In this document: piece after piece, positions 10,449-21,597 of the stretch | Layout: the number at the start of each line of letters is the position of its first letter | Numbering within the stretch: position 1 is the first letter of the stretch | DNA from: Dendrolimus kikuchii | Lineage: Eukaryota > Arthropoda > Insecta > Lepidoptera > Lasiocampidae | Direction of reading: 5' to 3' | NCBI GenBank assembly: GCA_019925095.2 | Contig: CM034388.1 | Location: 31,316,934 to 31,380,933, forward strand | DNA length: 64,000 nt | Made by a program: the position numbers and the translations under genes | Notes under the pieces: generated by a model | Databases searched by the model: none | Seen by the model: the letters and a program-made list of their open reading frames with translations, nothing else | Told to the model about the DNA's origin: nothing

Positions 10449-10486
<38 letters not shown>

Positions 10487-10498
10487 GGCGTGTGTGTG

Positions 10499-10548
<50 letters not shown>

Positions 10549-10667
10549 GGCGCGCGCGCGTGTGTGTGTGTGTGTGTGTGTGTCGGCGTGTGTGTGTGTG
10601 TGTGTGTGTGTCGGCGTGTGTGTGTGTGTGTGTGTGTCGACTATGAGTGCGTGTGGTTTTGTGTGTG
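10206..10667. repeat. Interrupted (GT)n microsatellite with TCGGCG punctuation and (GC)n patches
   Basis: Over 400 bp of GT repeats broken at intervals by tcggcg, with two alternating CG runs (10361-10382 and 10551-10560). The tract is bounded by a 27-bp direct repeat beginning ctatgagtgcgtgtgg (10206-10232 and 10641-10667). It is open in all frames on both strands only because of its composition. Confidence 0.95.
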
Positions 10668-11439
10668 GGCAAAGGATGTATGTATTTTAGGTAAGGGTAT
10701 ATTATAAATTCTACGGGAGCTGAGGTATTGGAAGTTAGGGTTTTAATACTAACAAACGTTTTAATACTATGTTGCGTACTATCTCCCGCTCCGGATAAAG
10801 TTAACGAATGGCATATGGGAGCCTAATAGCCGGTCCTCTTTGTCTACCAAATATAGAAAGTTACAAAATTTGCGTTTTTGGAACGAAGTTCCTTATCGCG
10901 CGTTGCGAAAGGGCGCTAGACGGGAAAAATGAAGAGCAAAAGTTGTAACGACACTTTTTGCTATAGTTGTAAGCCGTGCGGCGTGCGCGTGTTTCTCTGT
11001 CTGTCTCTCTTTCTCATAGAAAGCAAGCCATTTTCATTTCGTCTTTCTATTTCGCTTTGAACAGTGTGGTGTCGCGACGATTATTTTTGTTGAGTGTATA
11101 CAGGTTTTTTGTACATAATTAATAATAAAAAAATATTATTATAACTAAAAAAAAACAAAAAAAAATATTACAATTCCTTCACTAATTAATCGAAAGGAAC
11201 TTCGTTCCATCCGGGTGTCCTTTGACAACTCTCAAGTTTTTTTTTTAAATTATTATTAACAACTCTACGGACTCGAGTTCCGTACCCCTATTTACAACTT
11301 AATTTCTAGATTTAATTTTTTGAATTTAACACGCTTATTAGTTATTTTGGTTCTTGTGTGTGACATTAATTTATTGATTTTTATGTTGAGGTGTATGTAT
11401 CTTACGAATACCTTATTGTATTTATTTATTCTAGTTTTA
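10668..11439. other. Unassigned AT-rich intergenic DNA
   Basis: Includes poly-A/T runs at 11100-11170 and no assignable gene. Confidence 0.3.
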
Positions 11440-11765
11440 GGGGTGAAGGTAAGGAAAGGAATGCTCCGGTGGTTCGGGCATGTGGAAAGAATGCATGATG
11501 AAAGAATGACTAAACAGATATACAATGCAAAAGTGGATGGATGCAGAAGTCGTGGAAGGCCACAACACACCTTCCATGATCAAATTGATCGTGTACTAGC
11601 AGAAGGTGATGTCAGGAGCCTTAAGAACAGACGAGCGTGCATGACAAGAGTTATGAATGTCAAAGAAGCAAGTGAGGTGTGTAAGGATAAGCCAAAATGA
11701 CACTCTGTTGTTCGTGCCTACCCCGCAAGGGAACTGGCGTGAAGTTATGTACGTATGTATGTATG
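11440..11765 (+). mobile_element. RTE-type LINE 3' end with 13-bp target duplication
   Basis: Encodes KGMLRWFGHVERMHDERMTK … GRPQHTFHDQID … and ends in a TATG-type tail, with a premature stop near 11698. Flanked by tattctagtttta at 11427-11439 and 11766-11778. Confidence 0.85.
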
Positions 11766-11778
11766 TATTCTAGTTTTA

Positions 11779-12522
11779 ATACTAAACTTATACTAATGTA
11801 GAGTGTATCTGTTACATGCTGGTGTTGTGAGGAAGTGCATGTGCAGGGTGGGCCTTATATCTACACTTATATATATTGTCCTATCTAGTGCCATGTGTGT
11901 TGTTTTTTCTTTTCTGTGTTATTAATTTTTAGGATTTTTGTGTGTCACAAAATTTGCGTTAGCAAGCGAAGCTTAGGCCAGGCCAAAAACTATAGTACAT
12001 CTATAAAAAAATAATTAAATAACAAACGAGCTAAACACAAACGCAGGTATAGGAACGAAGGTCGGTTGTTAGTTTTAATTTGAAAAGGCCCCTAATAAAG
12101 TGCTTTGCGTCGAAATGTTTTAATCTAAACATAATGCTCATAACAAGGGAACAAAGTAGATTAAACTCGTTGTAATAAAGATACAGACATGTTCTCGCCG
12201 TTCGCCTTCGAATAAGGTTCTAAAATGTATATATTTTGTGTACATTTTTATGGTGCGTAGGTGTTGAAATTTGTTCGCCACATTTTATACCTTTACGACA
12301 TTGTTAAGAAACAAGTTTAGACGAGAACGTTTTGTTCTATGAATACATGGTTATGGACGCGTTAGAGTTATGCTGGTGTCATTATCTAGATTACATTCTC
12401 TTAGGGCTACCTCGATCAGCGACCACGCAAACAGAATATCGGCGTGAAAGGGTTAGCCTTGCGTTAATCATGTTTCGTACGACGTGTGAGAATTCCGACT
12501 TACTCCTCTGCTATCTTGCCAT
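11779..12522. other. Unassigned intergenic DNA
   Basis: AT-rich, with no convincing frame. The segment around 11800-11850 (acatgctggtgttgtgaggaagtgcat) recurs in reverse complement near 49270-49320, so it is an interspersed repeat. Confidence 0.35.
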
Positions 12523-12971
12523 CTTACTTATCCCATCTTCCCCAGCCTATCTTTCTTATGCCATCTTCCCTATCCCATCTTCCATATCCCATCTTCCCTA
12601 TCCCATCTTCCCTGTCTTGTCTTCCCTATCCCATCTTTTCTATGCCATCTTCCCTATCCCGTCTTCCCTATCCCATCTTCCCTGTCTTATCTTCCCTATC
12701 CCATCTTCCCTATCCCATCTTCCCTGTGTTATCTTCCCTATTCCATATTCTCTGACTCATCTTCCCCATCCTATTTTCCATGTCCCATCTTCCCTATACC
12801 ATCTTTCCTATCCCATCTTCCCTATCCCATCTTCCCTGTCTCAGCTTCCCTATCCCATCTTTCCTATCCCATCTTCCCTATCCCATCTTCCCTGTCTCAT
12901 TTTCCCTGTCCCATCTTCCCTATTCCATCTTCCCTATTCCATCTTCGCCATCCCATCTTCCCTATCCCATC
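12523..12971 (+). repeat. 14-bp pyrimidine-rich minisatellite, about 30 units
   Basis: Degenerate units of tccctatcccatct in tandem. The period is not a multiple of three and the motif has no stop on this strand, so all three + frames stay open for 200-700 bp. The resulting LPYPIFPIPSS-type repeats are an artefact, not a protein. Confidence 0.95.
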
Positions 12972-13079
12972 ACAGCCTAATACATTTGGCGATGAATTAC
13001 AATTCTGGGATTAAAACTAACCTTGATTTATATATTCCGTATTAAGCCCTAAAATTAATATTAATCTACTCTCGTCACC

Positions 13080-13526
13080 GCCGGGGTACCTGCCGTTCTA
13101 AACCGAATTGCTTGTGCCGCGATTATGGCAAGAGACCTCATGGAATGTCATTAGTGCCCTGGAAGATGGGTCACCCCTTAGTATGGGACGCGTCTTGCGT
13201 CGATACTCTGGCGTCATCCCATCTTCCAGCCACTAACATGTCTGCCGGCATAGCTGCTGCCCAACAGGAGACTCTTAAAACGCCGCAAATGTTCAGCCAT
13301 CAGAAATGGGTACATATTGCCGCTTTTGGGGTCGAGACCCTTGAAGCATGGGGGCCAAAGGCGCACAACTTTATCGAGACAGTGACCTGGTAGACCTCTA
13401 ATGTGACCAAAAGATTAGTCTATAGCTCGGACAACGCATTAGCGTTGTTGTTCATCGAGGCAATGTGGCCAGCCTCTTGGGCACGTTTCTAACTGACAGC
13501 GGTCTGGTACTAGATTTTATAGTTTG
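13080..13526 (+). mobile_element. LINE-type C-terminal region (family D), + orientation
   Basis: Encodes GKRPHGMSLVPWKMG, WDASCVDTLASSHLP, FGVETLEAWGP and, after disruption, HRGNVASLLGTF. The order matches the copy at 4078-4600. The residue after RP is His here and Glu there; if the domain is a nuclease both copies have lost the expected Asp. Confidence 0.55.
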
Positions 13527-14198
13527 ATTTTAATTTGTACATATAGTTTTATTTATAATTTTTTGTATGTCTTTCAAGACCACGGGCCATAAAAATGGCC
13601 CGGACATGTGGAGGGCTTGCGTGGGGCCATGGAAAGGCCAACACGTAGAGGCCCTTTGACAAATTTAATGTAAATGTGGCGTGACACTGACCGGCGATTA
13701 TCCCTGTCTACACCATAACAATGCACCCAAGGGCAAGCCCCGGCCAGTGTAGGACTATTGTGGGGAATGAGGACAAAAAGTACCGGGCTATTGGGGTGAA
13801 CTGCTAGTTGTACTAGGGGTCTGGGAATATGGGGATATGTGGCGTCTGCCCGTCGCAATGTTCGGGGAACATGGAAAAATGGGCAGACGGTGACTGGCCA
13901 CTCCCTGCATTGGCCCCAAAAAATGCCATAAAGACAGGGGCAACATGGGTGTGAGTGGCTAAGGGGTGTAGAGAGGTGGGCTGCAGGTTCACCGAAGCTA
14001 CTTCTGACGTGATGCCATTTATCACTTCCACCCCTGGAGCTTGAGTTCTAGCGATCTCCACTCCGTGCCGGCCGGTTAAGGCAAGCACGGAGGCGGGGGC
14101 CTTGTCTTGGCCTCCGGAGTCAGGTACGAGGTGTCGCTACTCACCTAAAGCTTCGCCACAAAGCCTGCTTATACAAATTACAAAAAACAATATAATAT
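13527..14198 (-). other. GC-rich segment with long minus-strand open frames, unassigned
   Basis: Frames of about 90 codons on the minus strand (13574-13858 and 13813-14088) overlap. The composition and the position between retroelements suggest LINE or LTR-element interior DNA. I recognise no domain. Confidence 0.3.
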
Positions 14199-14661
14199 TG
14201 TTACGAGCCGCGACATTCGAATTAAAAAGCCGTTAGAATTACTATAGAGTTTATTAGAACTATACAACAGGTACAAATATAATCGAACACAACAAGTTCA
14301 AACGTAATGCAGAAGGTCGTAATTTCATAAAACGCGCAAAGTCCGTCACTAAAAGTTTCCCGATTGTAGTACACACGTCTTACTTCGCTCGTGGTTATCG
14401 CTCGACTGCCTCCTCCTTCAACGAGGTCATCGTTTTATACTGCACAAATGCAATGCGCCCGTATCATAATCCGAAACACTTGGCTAATGAGTCGACCGCA
14501 ACGGCCATAAACGAGTACAATAAAACAATGGGCTGTTCTCTAGAATAATTAGTAAACGCATGTCAATAAATAAATAAACAAAAGAAGTCCAAATGCCGAA
14601 AAGTAATGAAATGTGTTTTTACAGGTGTGAATTATGTTTTTTCGTGACCTGAGTCGTAACA
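14199..14661 (-). mobile_element. Solo LTR, 463 bp, with 4-bp target duplication
   Basis: Ends are TGTTACG…CGTAACA, flanked by atat on both sides (14195-14198, 14662-14665). The minus strand has a gtataaaac box and an AATAAA, so the LTR reads on -. A 4-5 bp duplication is usual for Ty3/gypsy integration. No internal region remains. Confidence 0.8.
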
Positions 14662-14825
14662 ATATACTAAGTGTATTTAATTTAATAAATATGTAGTTTA
14701 AGTATGTTTAATTATATACCTAATCATTAGCACCACCTACACCGCCAGATTAGGTCAACCTATTCTTAAATACATTGTAAATTTGTTTTGTAATTCCTTA
14801 ATGTGCCGAAAATAAAATAATCATA

Positions 14826-15478
14826 CATACATACATAACTTCACGCCAGTTCCCTTGCGGGGTAGGCACGAACAGCAGAGCTCCATTTAGGCCCATTCCT
14901 ACACACCTCACTTGCTTCTTTGACATTCATAACTCTTGTCATTCACACTCGTCTGTTGTTAAGGCTCCTGACATCACCCTCCGCTAGTACACGATCAATT
15001 TGATCATGGAAGGTGTGTCGTGGCCTTCCACGACTTCTGCATCCATCCACTTTTGCATTGTATATCTGTTTAGTCATTCTTTCATCATGCATTCTTTCCA
15101 CATGTCCGAACCACAGGAGCATTCCTTTCCTTACCTTCACCCGACACTCTCTTTCAGACCAACTCTCTTTCTTACTTCGGTATTACGAAAGCAGTCCGCG
15201 AGCGTCACTCCGCAGATTTTGCGCAGTGCTCGCATCTCGACCGCGTTTACTCTACTTTCATGCTCTCTCTTCCATACCCAACTCTCGCTTCCATACGCGA
15301 AATGTATGGCAAGCTGGGCCTTCTGGCTGAGGTTCTTAGCGCCTAGAAGTTTACCTAAAGCTCCATTCAAACTATTCCCCAAATTCACTCTTCTTTCTAT
15401 ATCAGCGGTGTACCTTCCATCCCTGCTAAAAGCACATCCAAGATATACAAACTCATTCACTTGCTCAATAATAAAGTA
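14826..15478 (-). mobile_element. RTE-type LINE 3' end, long copy, 15-bp target duplication
   Basis: The minus strand encodes the RT C-terminal region EQVNEFVYLGCAFSRDGRYT … SESWVWKREHESR … WFGHVERM … and a (TATG)n tail. Small deletions break the frame. Flanked by aataaaataatcata at 14811-14825 and 15479-15493. Confidence 0.85.
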
Positions 15479-15555
15479 AATAAAATAATCATAAGACAAT
15501 AACCATTAGTTGTCTTTTAAAAACTAAAACAAACTAAGTTATAAAGTACAAGCGA

Positions 15556-15762
15556 TTATAGACTGTGTAACAAATCGCTGCCAGATGGGAGCGTGCCCAG
15601 AAGGCCGGCTGCATTGCCGCGCTGTATGTCGATGCTTATTTGTTGGGCGAAATATGAGCCAGCCTGATCATGGGTGGCATCAAGGAGTTTCTTGCAAATC
15701 TCTTTGAAGAAACTCTTTACCGACGGACCCCACGGACCTAATGTTTCAACTCCCAAGGGCAC
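15556..15762 (-). mobile_element. LINE-type C-terminal fragment (family D), diverged subfamily
   Basis: The minus strand reads PLGVETLGPWGP … RGNAAGLLGTLPSG. It is clearly related to, but distinct from, the copy at 281-630. Confidence 0.55.
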
Positions 15763-15924
15763 AAATATGTAACCCCTTCCTAAGATTCCATAGGTTTAGC
15801 TATTGAAGCAGTGTTGCCAGCCTATACTGACTGAATTAAACACACTTGTTAATCTTTTAGATATAAAATCTTCCTATAGAGTTTATATTTATCTTGGTAT
15901 TAAATAGGTAATTACACTTATTTA

Positions 15925-16193
15925 TACATACATACATACATAACTTCACGCCAGTTCCCTTGCGGGGTAGGCACGAACAACAGAGCGCCATTCAAGCTTA
16001 TTCTTACACACCTCACTTGCTTCTTTGACATTCATAACTCTTGTCATGTACGCTCGTCTGTTCTTAAGGCTCCTGACATCACCTTCTGCTAGTACACGAT
16101 CAATTTGATCATGGAAGGTGTGTCGTGGCCTTCCACGACTTCTGCATCCATCCACTTTTGCATTTTATATCTGTTTAGTCATTCTTTCATTAA
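15925..16193 (-). mobile_element. RTE-type LINE 3' end
   Basis: Encodes MDGCRSRGRPRHTFHDQID to ARELA stop on the minus strand, then a (TATG)n tail. 5' truncated. Confidence 0.8.
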
Positions 16194-16204
16194 ATAAATA
16201 AATA

Positions 16205-16315
16205 TATGAGTCCCAAATCGCCGTCAGCTGAGAACTTTCCTAAAATGATGGCCGCATTTCCGCGCTGTTTGGCAACGCTAATGCGCTGCTCCAAATACAG
16301 GCCAGCCAGGCTTTT
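16205..16315 (-). mobile_element. LINE-type C-terminal fragment (family D), short
   Basis: The minus strand encodes a degenerate LEQRISVAKQRGNAA…LGKFSADGDLG, the last ~35 residues of the family. Confidence 0.45.
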
Positions 16316-16477
16316 ATATACTATTATAAGATAATCAAACCCAATATTGTTACATGAGCCGTACATGTTCCTTGTCTATCAAATCAAATCAAATTTATTT
16401 GTTGACTTCAAGATGTTTCAGATAATATATATTAATAATGCATAATAGCTTTAGAAATAAGTTATTTTATACTTTTT

Positions 16478-16970
16478 GAAGTCGGTTTTTTTAAACGAAG
16501 TTTCTTTATTTTATTTGTTACTTTTTAGTGTCTAGCTATGTATGGGTAGACCTACGAAAGGTGCCGCGCTCCTTAAAAAATATAGGTCCCAAGAAACGGG
16601 AACAAAAAAATGTTCGTAAAATGAAAACTACTGGGCCAAACTATGTTAAATTTTTAGGAGACCAAATGACAACTATTCCGCATCAAACCAAACAAGAATC
16701 ACGTAAATCGTATCATAAATCTCAGCGTAATCGGTGTACATATGGAACGGAATGGAAAATTTTTCATAAAAAATGTTCATAAAATGAAAACTACTAAGCC
16801 AAACTATGTCAAATTTTTAGGGGACCAAATGGCAGCTATTCCGCGTCGAACAAAAAAAGAATCACGTAAATCGGATCATAAACTTCGGAGTAATCGGTGA
16901 ACATACATAAAAAGAAAGAAAAAAAGATTCCGACTAATTGAGAACCACCTCCTTTTTTTGAAGTCGGTTA
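16478..16970 (+). mobile_element. Interspersed repeat with gaagtcggtt at both ends (family F)
   Basis: Begins gaagtcggtttttttaaacg and ends ctcctttttttgaagtcggt. Inside are two tandem subunits of ~180 bp, each starting around aaaactactgggccaaacta. The same element lies inverted at 63065-63530. Non-coding. Confidence 0.65.
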
Positions 16971-17220
16971 AAAACATGATTAAACAGCTGGCGTATATGT
17001 TATAGCGTAGACACGTTTTGCTCATATAGGATACATGCAAATATCTATCAGAAACGACTTTACCTACAACCCCTTGGGGACATGTAAAATTTTATTCGCC
17101 CTCTTTCATCTGTGACCGCTCGCAATATAGGACATAAACCGAGAACATAATCAAATGTATCATCTAATATTGAAATAAAATTGAACACTTTATTTGATTG
17201 CTTTCATATATAATGGATAG

Positions 17221-17487
17221 GTTTTTTTATGTTTAAGGCTTGGCAACTAGGCCTTTAAGCCAGGCACCATTGTATTGTAGGCTACAATCGACGTCATTCA
17301 AACGGAGTTCTTGTGAAAACTCGAAAGGCCACATTTGGCTATATAATTCATATTTCTCGCAAAAACACATAATTACTACTCAAAAACTATTAATATCCTA
17401 CAGCTATTGTTCATTTTAGAGTAATTTTACACATTTTTAGTAAATAAAACTGCACAACACAACATTCCCTTTCAGTCCAAAAACTCC
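17221..17487 (-). mobile_element. Short A-tailed retroposon (family C) with 13-bp target duplication
   Basis: In sense it starts ggagtttttgg and ends …ccttaaacataaaaaaac. Flanked by atataatggatag at 17208-17220 and 17488-17500. Other copies lie at 20028, 20300, 37849 and 55916. Confidence 0.85.
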
Positions 17488-17500
17488 ATATAATGGATAG

Positions 17501-18425
17501 CTAGCTGATGTAATAATTACTCGGCGACTAAGCGAATTATTCGGCCACTATCGTAGTCGGCGACTAATCGGCAATATTCGGCAAAGAGCGCCGACTGTGT
17601 GGAACTGTGGACGCTATTTATTTAATTTTAACTGAAATTTTGACATAATTATGATAATAATATAAACAATGTAAATTGTACGAGCTAAATCTACACGCCA
17701 AGATGGCAAAAACATGTGTAACTAAATATAATTATTATAACACCATTTAAACCATATTTTTTGCAATAAATAAATTTGAATTAGAAATTTGAAAAAAAAA
17801 TGACTATCCGGCTTCTTACTTTGTAATTTGTAAACTTTTTTTTTTATATTGAATAGGTTCGCGTTTGACTGACATTGCACCTGACGTCAGGCGGAAATGC
17901 AGTCTAAGGTGGAGCACGCTTACTTAGAAGATACCTATTCACGCGAGACTTAAAGACACCTAGATTATATTTTTCAGGAAAAACTGTCGACGGTAAAGAG
18001 TTCCACTCTTCAGCGGTGCGTATGATGAATCTATACTTTAATACTTTGTAATCCTGATCCATACATGAGACTTTCTTTTTGACATGATTAAATTTAACTG
18101 ATCTCCTTTACTTTAATGAACAATAACAGTATTATCTTTAAAATAAAGTATTTTTTATATAGCAAAAATCAAGAAACCCATGCGATGGTTGCGACTTGCG
18201 CGCGAATCAGCTATAAACGAAGCGTCACGGAAATCCCCGAAACCGTGATCGGCTTGGCCAACTAATCGGCCGACTAGTCGACCTCTTTACAACCGACTAA
18301 TCGGCTAGTCGGCGAAGCCATAATCGGCACATCTCTAGTAATAATATATTGAGCTTGAGTTGTTCTGTTCGTGTCTTTAAGTTTACATTGTCCATGTTTC
18401 AATATGGATGCAGCAATCAAAGTGA
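17501..18425. other. Intergenic DNA with old LINE-like remnants
   Basis: The patch around 17835-18010 (gcgtttgactgacattgcacctgacg … taaagagttccactcttcag) resembles LINE 3'-proximal sequence and has a related piece at about 52380-52430. A cluster of gccgactaatcgg motifs lies at 17520-17600 and 18240-18330. No gene. Confidence 0.35.
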
Positions 18426-18579
18426 TCTATGTAGATATTCACTTAAATCATTGCCCAGATTGCCAGACGTACTGGAGGCTGATCTGCGCGAACTTCAAGC
18501 CTATAACTGGCAGAAGGTAGCGCTGAACAAAACGCAGTGGAGTACATATTCTCGTTTTGGACGCCAGGACTCATTTTGA
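18426..18579 (+). mobile_element. Possible LINE C-terminal remnant
   Basis: The frame reads LPDVLEADLRELQAYNWQK … NKTQWSTY and stops. The W/D…V.ADLReL…A.nk..W spacing recalls the extreme C-terminus of RTE-like LINE proteins. Short and unsupported by other copies here. Confidence 0.35.
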
Positions 18580-18748
18580 GTCATTGAGCCGCAGGTAGTT
18601 ACTTTTATGCATCTGCTATCAGCAATAGATAAAAAAAATTGAGTAAGTGCTTGGTAGTCTGTGAGCAACGAAGGGTTCGGTTAAGCTGATAACCGTCGCC
18701 TGTTTTCATTATTTAGCAAAAGCATTTGAACGAAAATCTTAAGAACTA

Positions 18749-19010
18749 CCTGCGGTCGGGCGGCCTGTCGTAAGAGGTGACAAAACACCCCACGGCCAGG
18801 TGGTAGGGTATTTGTCCGACTGGATGGCTATTACCCGTGGTCTAGAGTATGCCACCATAACAATCTTGAGTTAGCATTAGTGGCCAGGTTCCAGTCTCCC
18901 TTAAGAGAGCAGCAGCGCATTTGTTAACACCTTTGGTATTGCAAATGTCCATAGGCGATGGTAGCCGCTTTCCTTCAAGTGGGTCGTCTGTCTGTCTGCT
19001 GAATAAAAAA
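18749..19010 (+). mobile_element. Family A retroposon
   Basis: Starts cctgcggtcgggcggcctgtcg and ends gctgaataaaaaa. Slightly 5' truncated, with small deletions. Confidence 0.75.
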
Positions 19011-19125
19011 ATTCAACATTTTCTTCTAATACAATTTAAATGGCAGGGGATATAATTTTCACGACTGGGAGCTAATATCTCGCTACCAATTGACTTAATT
19101 ATTATTATGTTTTATTATGTTATTA

Positions 19126-19729
19126 TGGTCGAGATGCGAGCACTGCGCAAAATCTGCGGAGTGACGCTCGCGGACCGCGTTCGTGATAGCGAAGTAAGAA
19201 AGAGAGTTGGTCTGAAAGAGAGTGTCGGGGTGAAGGTAAGGAAGGAATGCTCCAGTGGTTCGGGCATGTGGAAAGAATGCATAATGAAAGAATGACTAAA
19301 CAGATCATCATCATCCGAGCGTTAATTCCCGGTTGCGTTCGGAGCGTTCACTCCGACGCCCAGGGTCCGCTTTCCTACTTTTTCTACTCCACTTCGCGAT
19401 GTCTTCAGCATCCCCCGTTTTGAGACCATTGGTATGCATGTCATCCTTTACAACGTCAAGCCAACATTTCTTGAAAGAATGACTAAACAGATATACAATG
19501 CAAAAGTGGATGGATTCAGAGGTCGTGGAAGGCCACGACACACCTTCCATGATCAAATTGATCGTGTACTAGCAGAAGGTGATGTCAGGAGCCTTAAGAA
19601 CAGACGAGCGTGCATGACAAGAGTTATGAATGTCAAAGAAGCAAGTGAGGTGTGTAAGAATAAGCCTAAATGGCGCTCTGTTGTTCGTGCCTACCCCGCA
19701 AGGGAACTGGCGTGAAGTTATGTATGTAT
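19126..19729 (+). mobile_element. RTE-type LINE 3' end split by a nested insertion
   Basis: Encodes EMRALRKICGVTLADRV … up to the MTKQI region, then resumes at 19472 and runs to ARELA stop and a TATG tail. A 166-bp foreign segment (19306-19471) interrupts it. Confidence 0.85.
19306..19471 (-). mobile_element. Nested LINE C-terminus inserted in an RTE copy, 21-bp target duplication
   Basis: The minus strand encodes LDVVKDDMHTNGLKTGDAED … KADPGRRSERSERN to a stop, then (ATG)n as tail. This is another LINE family's C-terminus. The flanking 21 bp (19285-19305 and 19472-19492, core gaaagaatgactaaac) are identical. Confidence 0.85.
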
Positions 19730-19746
19730 GTTTTTTAAGATGTGAT

Positions 19747-19945
19747 TCAAAATTTATGACTCTCATGCCTTCGTTTCAAATGCCCATACCACCTTAACCT
19801 TCTTCCTCTCAATTTTTCAGTCACGAATGCAACTTTCAAAGATCCCCTTATGTACTCATTTCTCACCTTATCCATTCTTATAACACCACAAATACATCTT
19901 AACATTCTCATATCTTCTATAAGTATGTAGGTATTTCGAGACTCT
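19747..19945 (-). mobile_element. LINE C-terminal fragment, third RTE-like family
   Basis: The minus strand reads EDMRMLRCICGVIRMDKVRN … LRGRRLRWYGHLKRRHESH, the same functional region as the main RTE family but clearly diverged. Both ends are truncated. Confidence 0.7.
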
Positions 19946-20027
19946 GAAATACAAAGTACAGTTATGAAATTCAAGGTCATCTACGCCATCTTTATTTTAA
20001 TATAAAAGTACCTCGTATTATTATATA

Positions 20028-20290
20028 TATTTTTTATGTTTAAGGCTTGGCAACTAGGCCTTTAAGCCGTTGTATTGTAGGCTTCAATCGACGTCATTCA
20101 ACGGAGTTCTTGTGAAAACCCGAAAGGCCACATTTGGCTATATAGTTCACATTTCTCGCAAGAACACATAATTACTACTCAAAAACTATGAATATCCTAC
20201 AACTAATGTTCATTTTAGAGTAATTTTACACATTTTTAGAAAATAAAACTGCACAGCACAACGTCTCCTTTCAGTTCCCGCCAAAAACTC
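20028..20290 (-). mobile_element. Family C retroposon (short form), tandem partner 1
   Basis: Lies between two copies of cgtattatt (20014-20022 and 20291-20299). Poly-T is on the left, so it reads on -. Confidence 0.8.
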
Positions 20291-20299
20291 CGTATTATT

Positions 20300-20620
20300 T
20301 TTATTTTTTTTGGATTTTATGGCTTGGCAGCTAGGCCTTTAAGCCAGATCTTAGATTCAATGTAGTTTCTTCATTTTCTTAAACCTATGTGTAGCACAGC
20401 TGAACTGTAGGTTATCAACTAGTGCCATTCAACGGAGTTCTTGTGATAACTCAAAAGGCCACATTTGACTTTTCAGTTCACATTTCTCACAAAACACATA
20501 ATTACCACTCAAAAATTATCAATATCCTACAACTATTGTTCATTTTAGAGTAATTTTACACATTTTTAGAAAATAAAACTGCACAGCACAACGTCCCCTT
20601 TCAGTTCCCGCCAAAAACTC
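20300..20620 (-). mobile_element. Family C retroposon (long form), tandem partner 2
   Basis: Carries an extra ~50 bp (agatcttagattcaatgt … gtgtagcacagctgaac) absent from the short form. Followed by cgtattattatata (20621-20634), the same target sequence that precedes partner 1. Confidence 0.8.
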
Positions 20621-20634
20621 CGTATTATTATATA

Positions 20635-21505
20635 ACGTATCTCGTAGGTACGTTCTCTTACACAATATTTTATAATGAAATTATTCAGCACTCTAACACT
20701 GAAATGGCCAACGAAAATATGCAAATAGAGCTGGCTGAACGATGAATTTTAAAAAGCTTAACAATAGGGCCGTAATAAAGGCGAGCGGCATAAATTAGCA
20801 GGCGCCTCGGCGACAGGGCAATATAGCGGAGTCTTTGTCGCCTAATATCATATCCGACAGCTTTATGGCAGCTACAGGAGAATAAAGTTTTAAAATACTG
20901 CAAAGGAATTACGTATACAAAGCTCTAGGTTATATATTTAGACTCAAAATAATAAAGGATCTGGGCTATGTATGAGCTGGGTTGAGTGTTTCTTTTATTA
21001 ATAAAATTCCAAACCAGAATATCGATACCTACCAAAATAGTACAAAAGACGTAGGTCACATCTGTCGAAGGTCTGATCACAGAGTAAAAATGAGTGAAGA
21101 GTGTGTTTTGGTTTATATAATGTGATGAATTGGTTTATGTTATGACGCCTTCCGCTTCAATAGAGGGATGACCTGCGCAAGGTCGTCAGAAGAAGCTGGT
21201 TGAGAAAAAAACAAGACTAATATTTATCGAGAAAACTTTAAAAGTTGGACTAAATGAGACTACTTATATATATTTTTTTTGTACGCCATCTCCTCCGTCA
21301 TAGTTCAGGACAGAGATCTTTCTTTTTCATGTATTATATTTTTTTTTTAAATACAAATCTTATATAATATTACATATTTTTGTACCTATTCCATATTACT
21401 CTTTTTGCTTTTTATCTAATTATTGTGTATTTTATTTCAGTTCTTACTTAATTATCTATTTATTTATTGCTATTTATTATATAACACTTTATATTATATT
21501 TATAG
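20635..21505. other. Unassigned intergenic DNA
   Basis: AT-rich. No gene, structured RNA or shared repeat recognised. Confidence 0.3.
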
Positions 21506-21597
21506 TCCGTTGTATATTACCCATAACACAAGCGTAACTTGCTTAATTTGGGGATATACAATGTGTGTTTGTCTGCCGATTATAAAAAAAAAAAAAT
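21506..21597 (+). mobile_element. Family J SINE, 5' truncated
   Basis: Carries the 3' block cgttgtatattacccataac … ggggatatacaatgtgtg and an A tail, as at 7717-7834. Confidence 0.65.

Noticed and set aside
10187..10707. Long open frames on both strands made of VCVCVC or HTHTHT repeats
   Set aside because: They are the (GT)n microsatellite read in different frames.
12332..13045. 237-codon frame rich in LPYPIFPIPSS
   Set aside because: It is the 14-bp minisatellite; all three frames are open, which shows composition and not coding.
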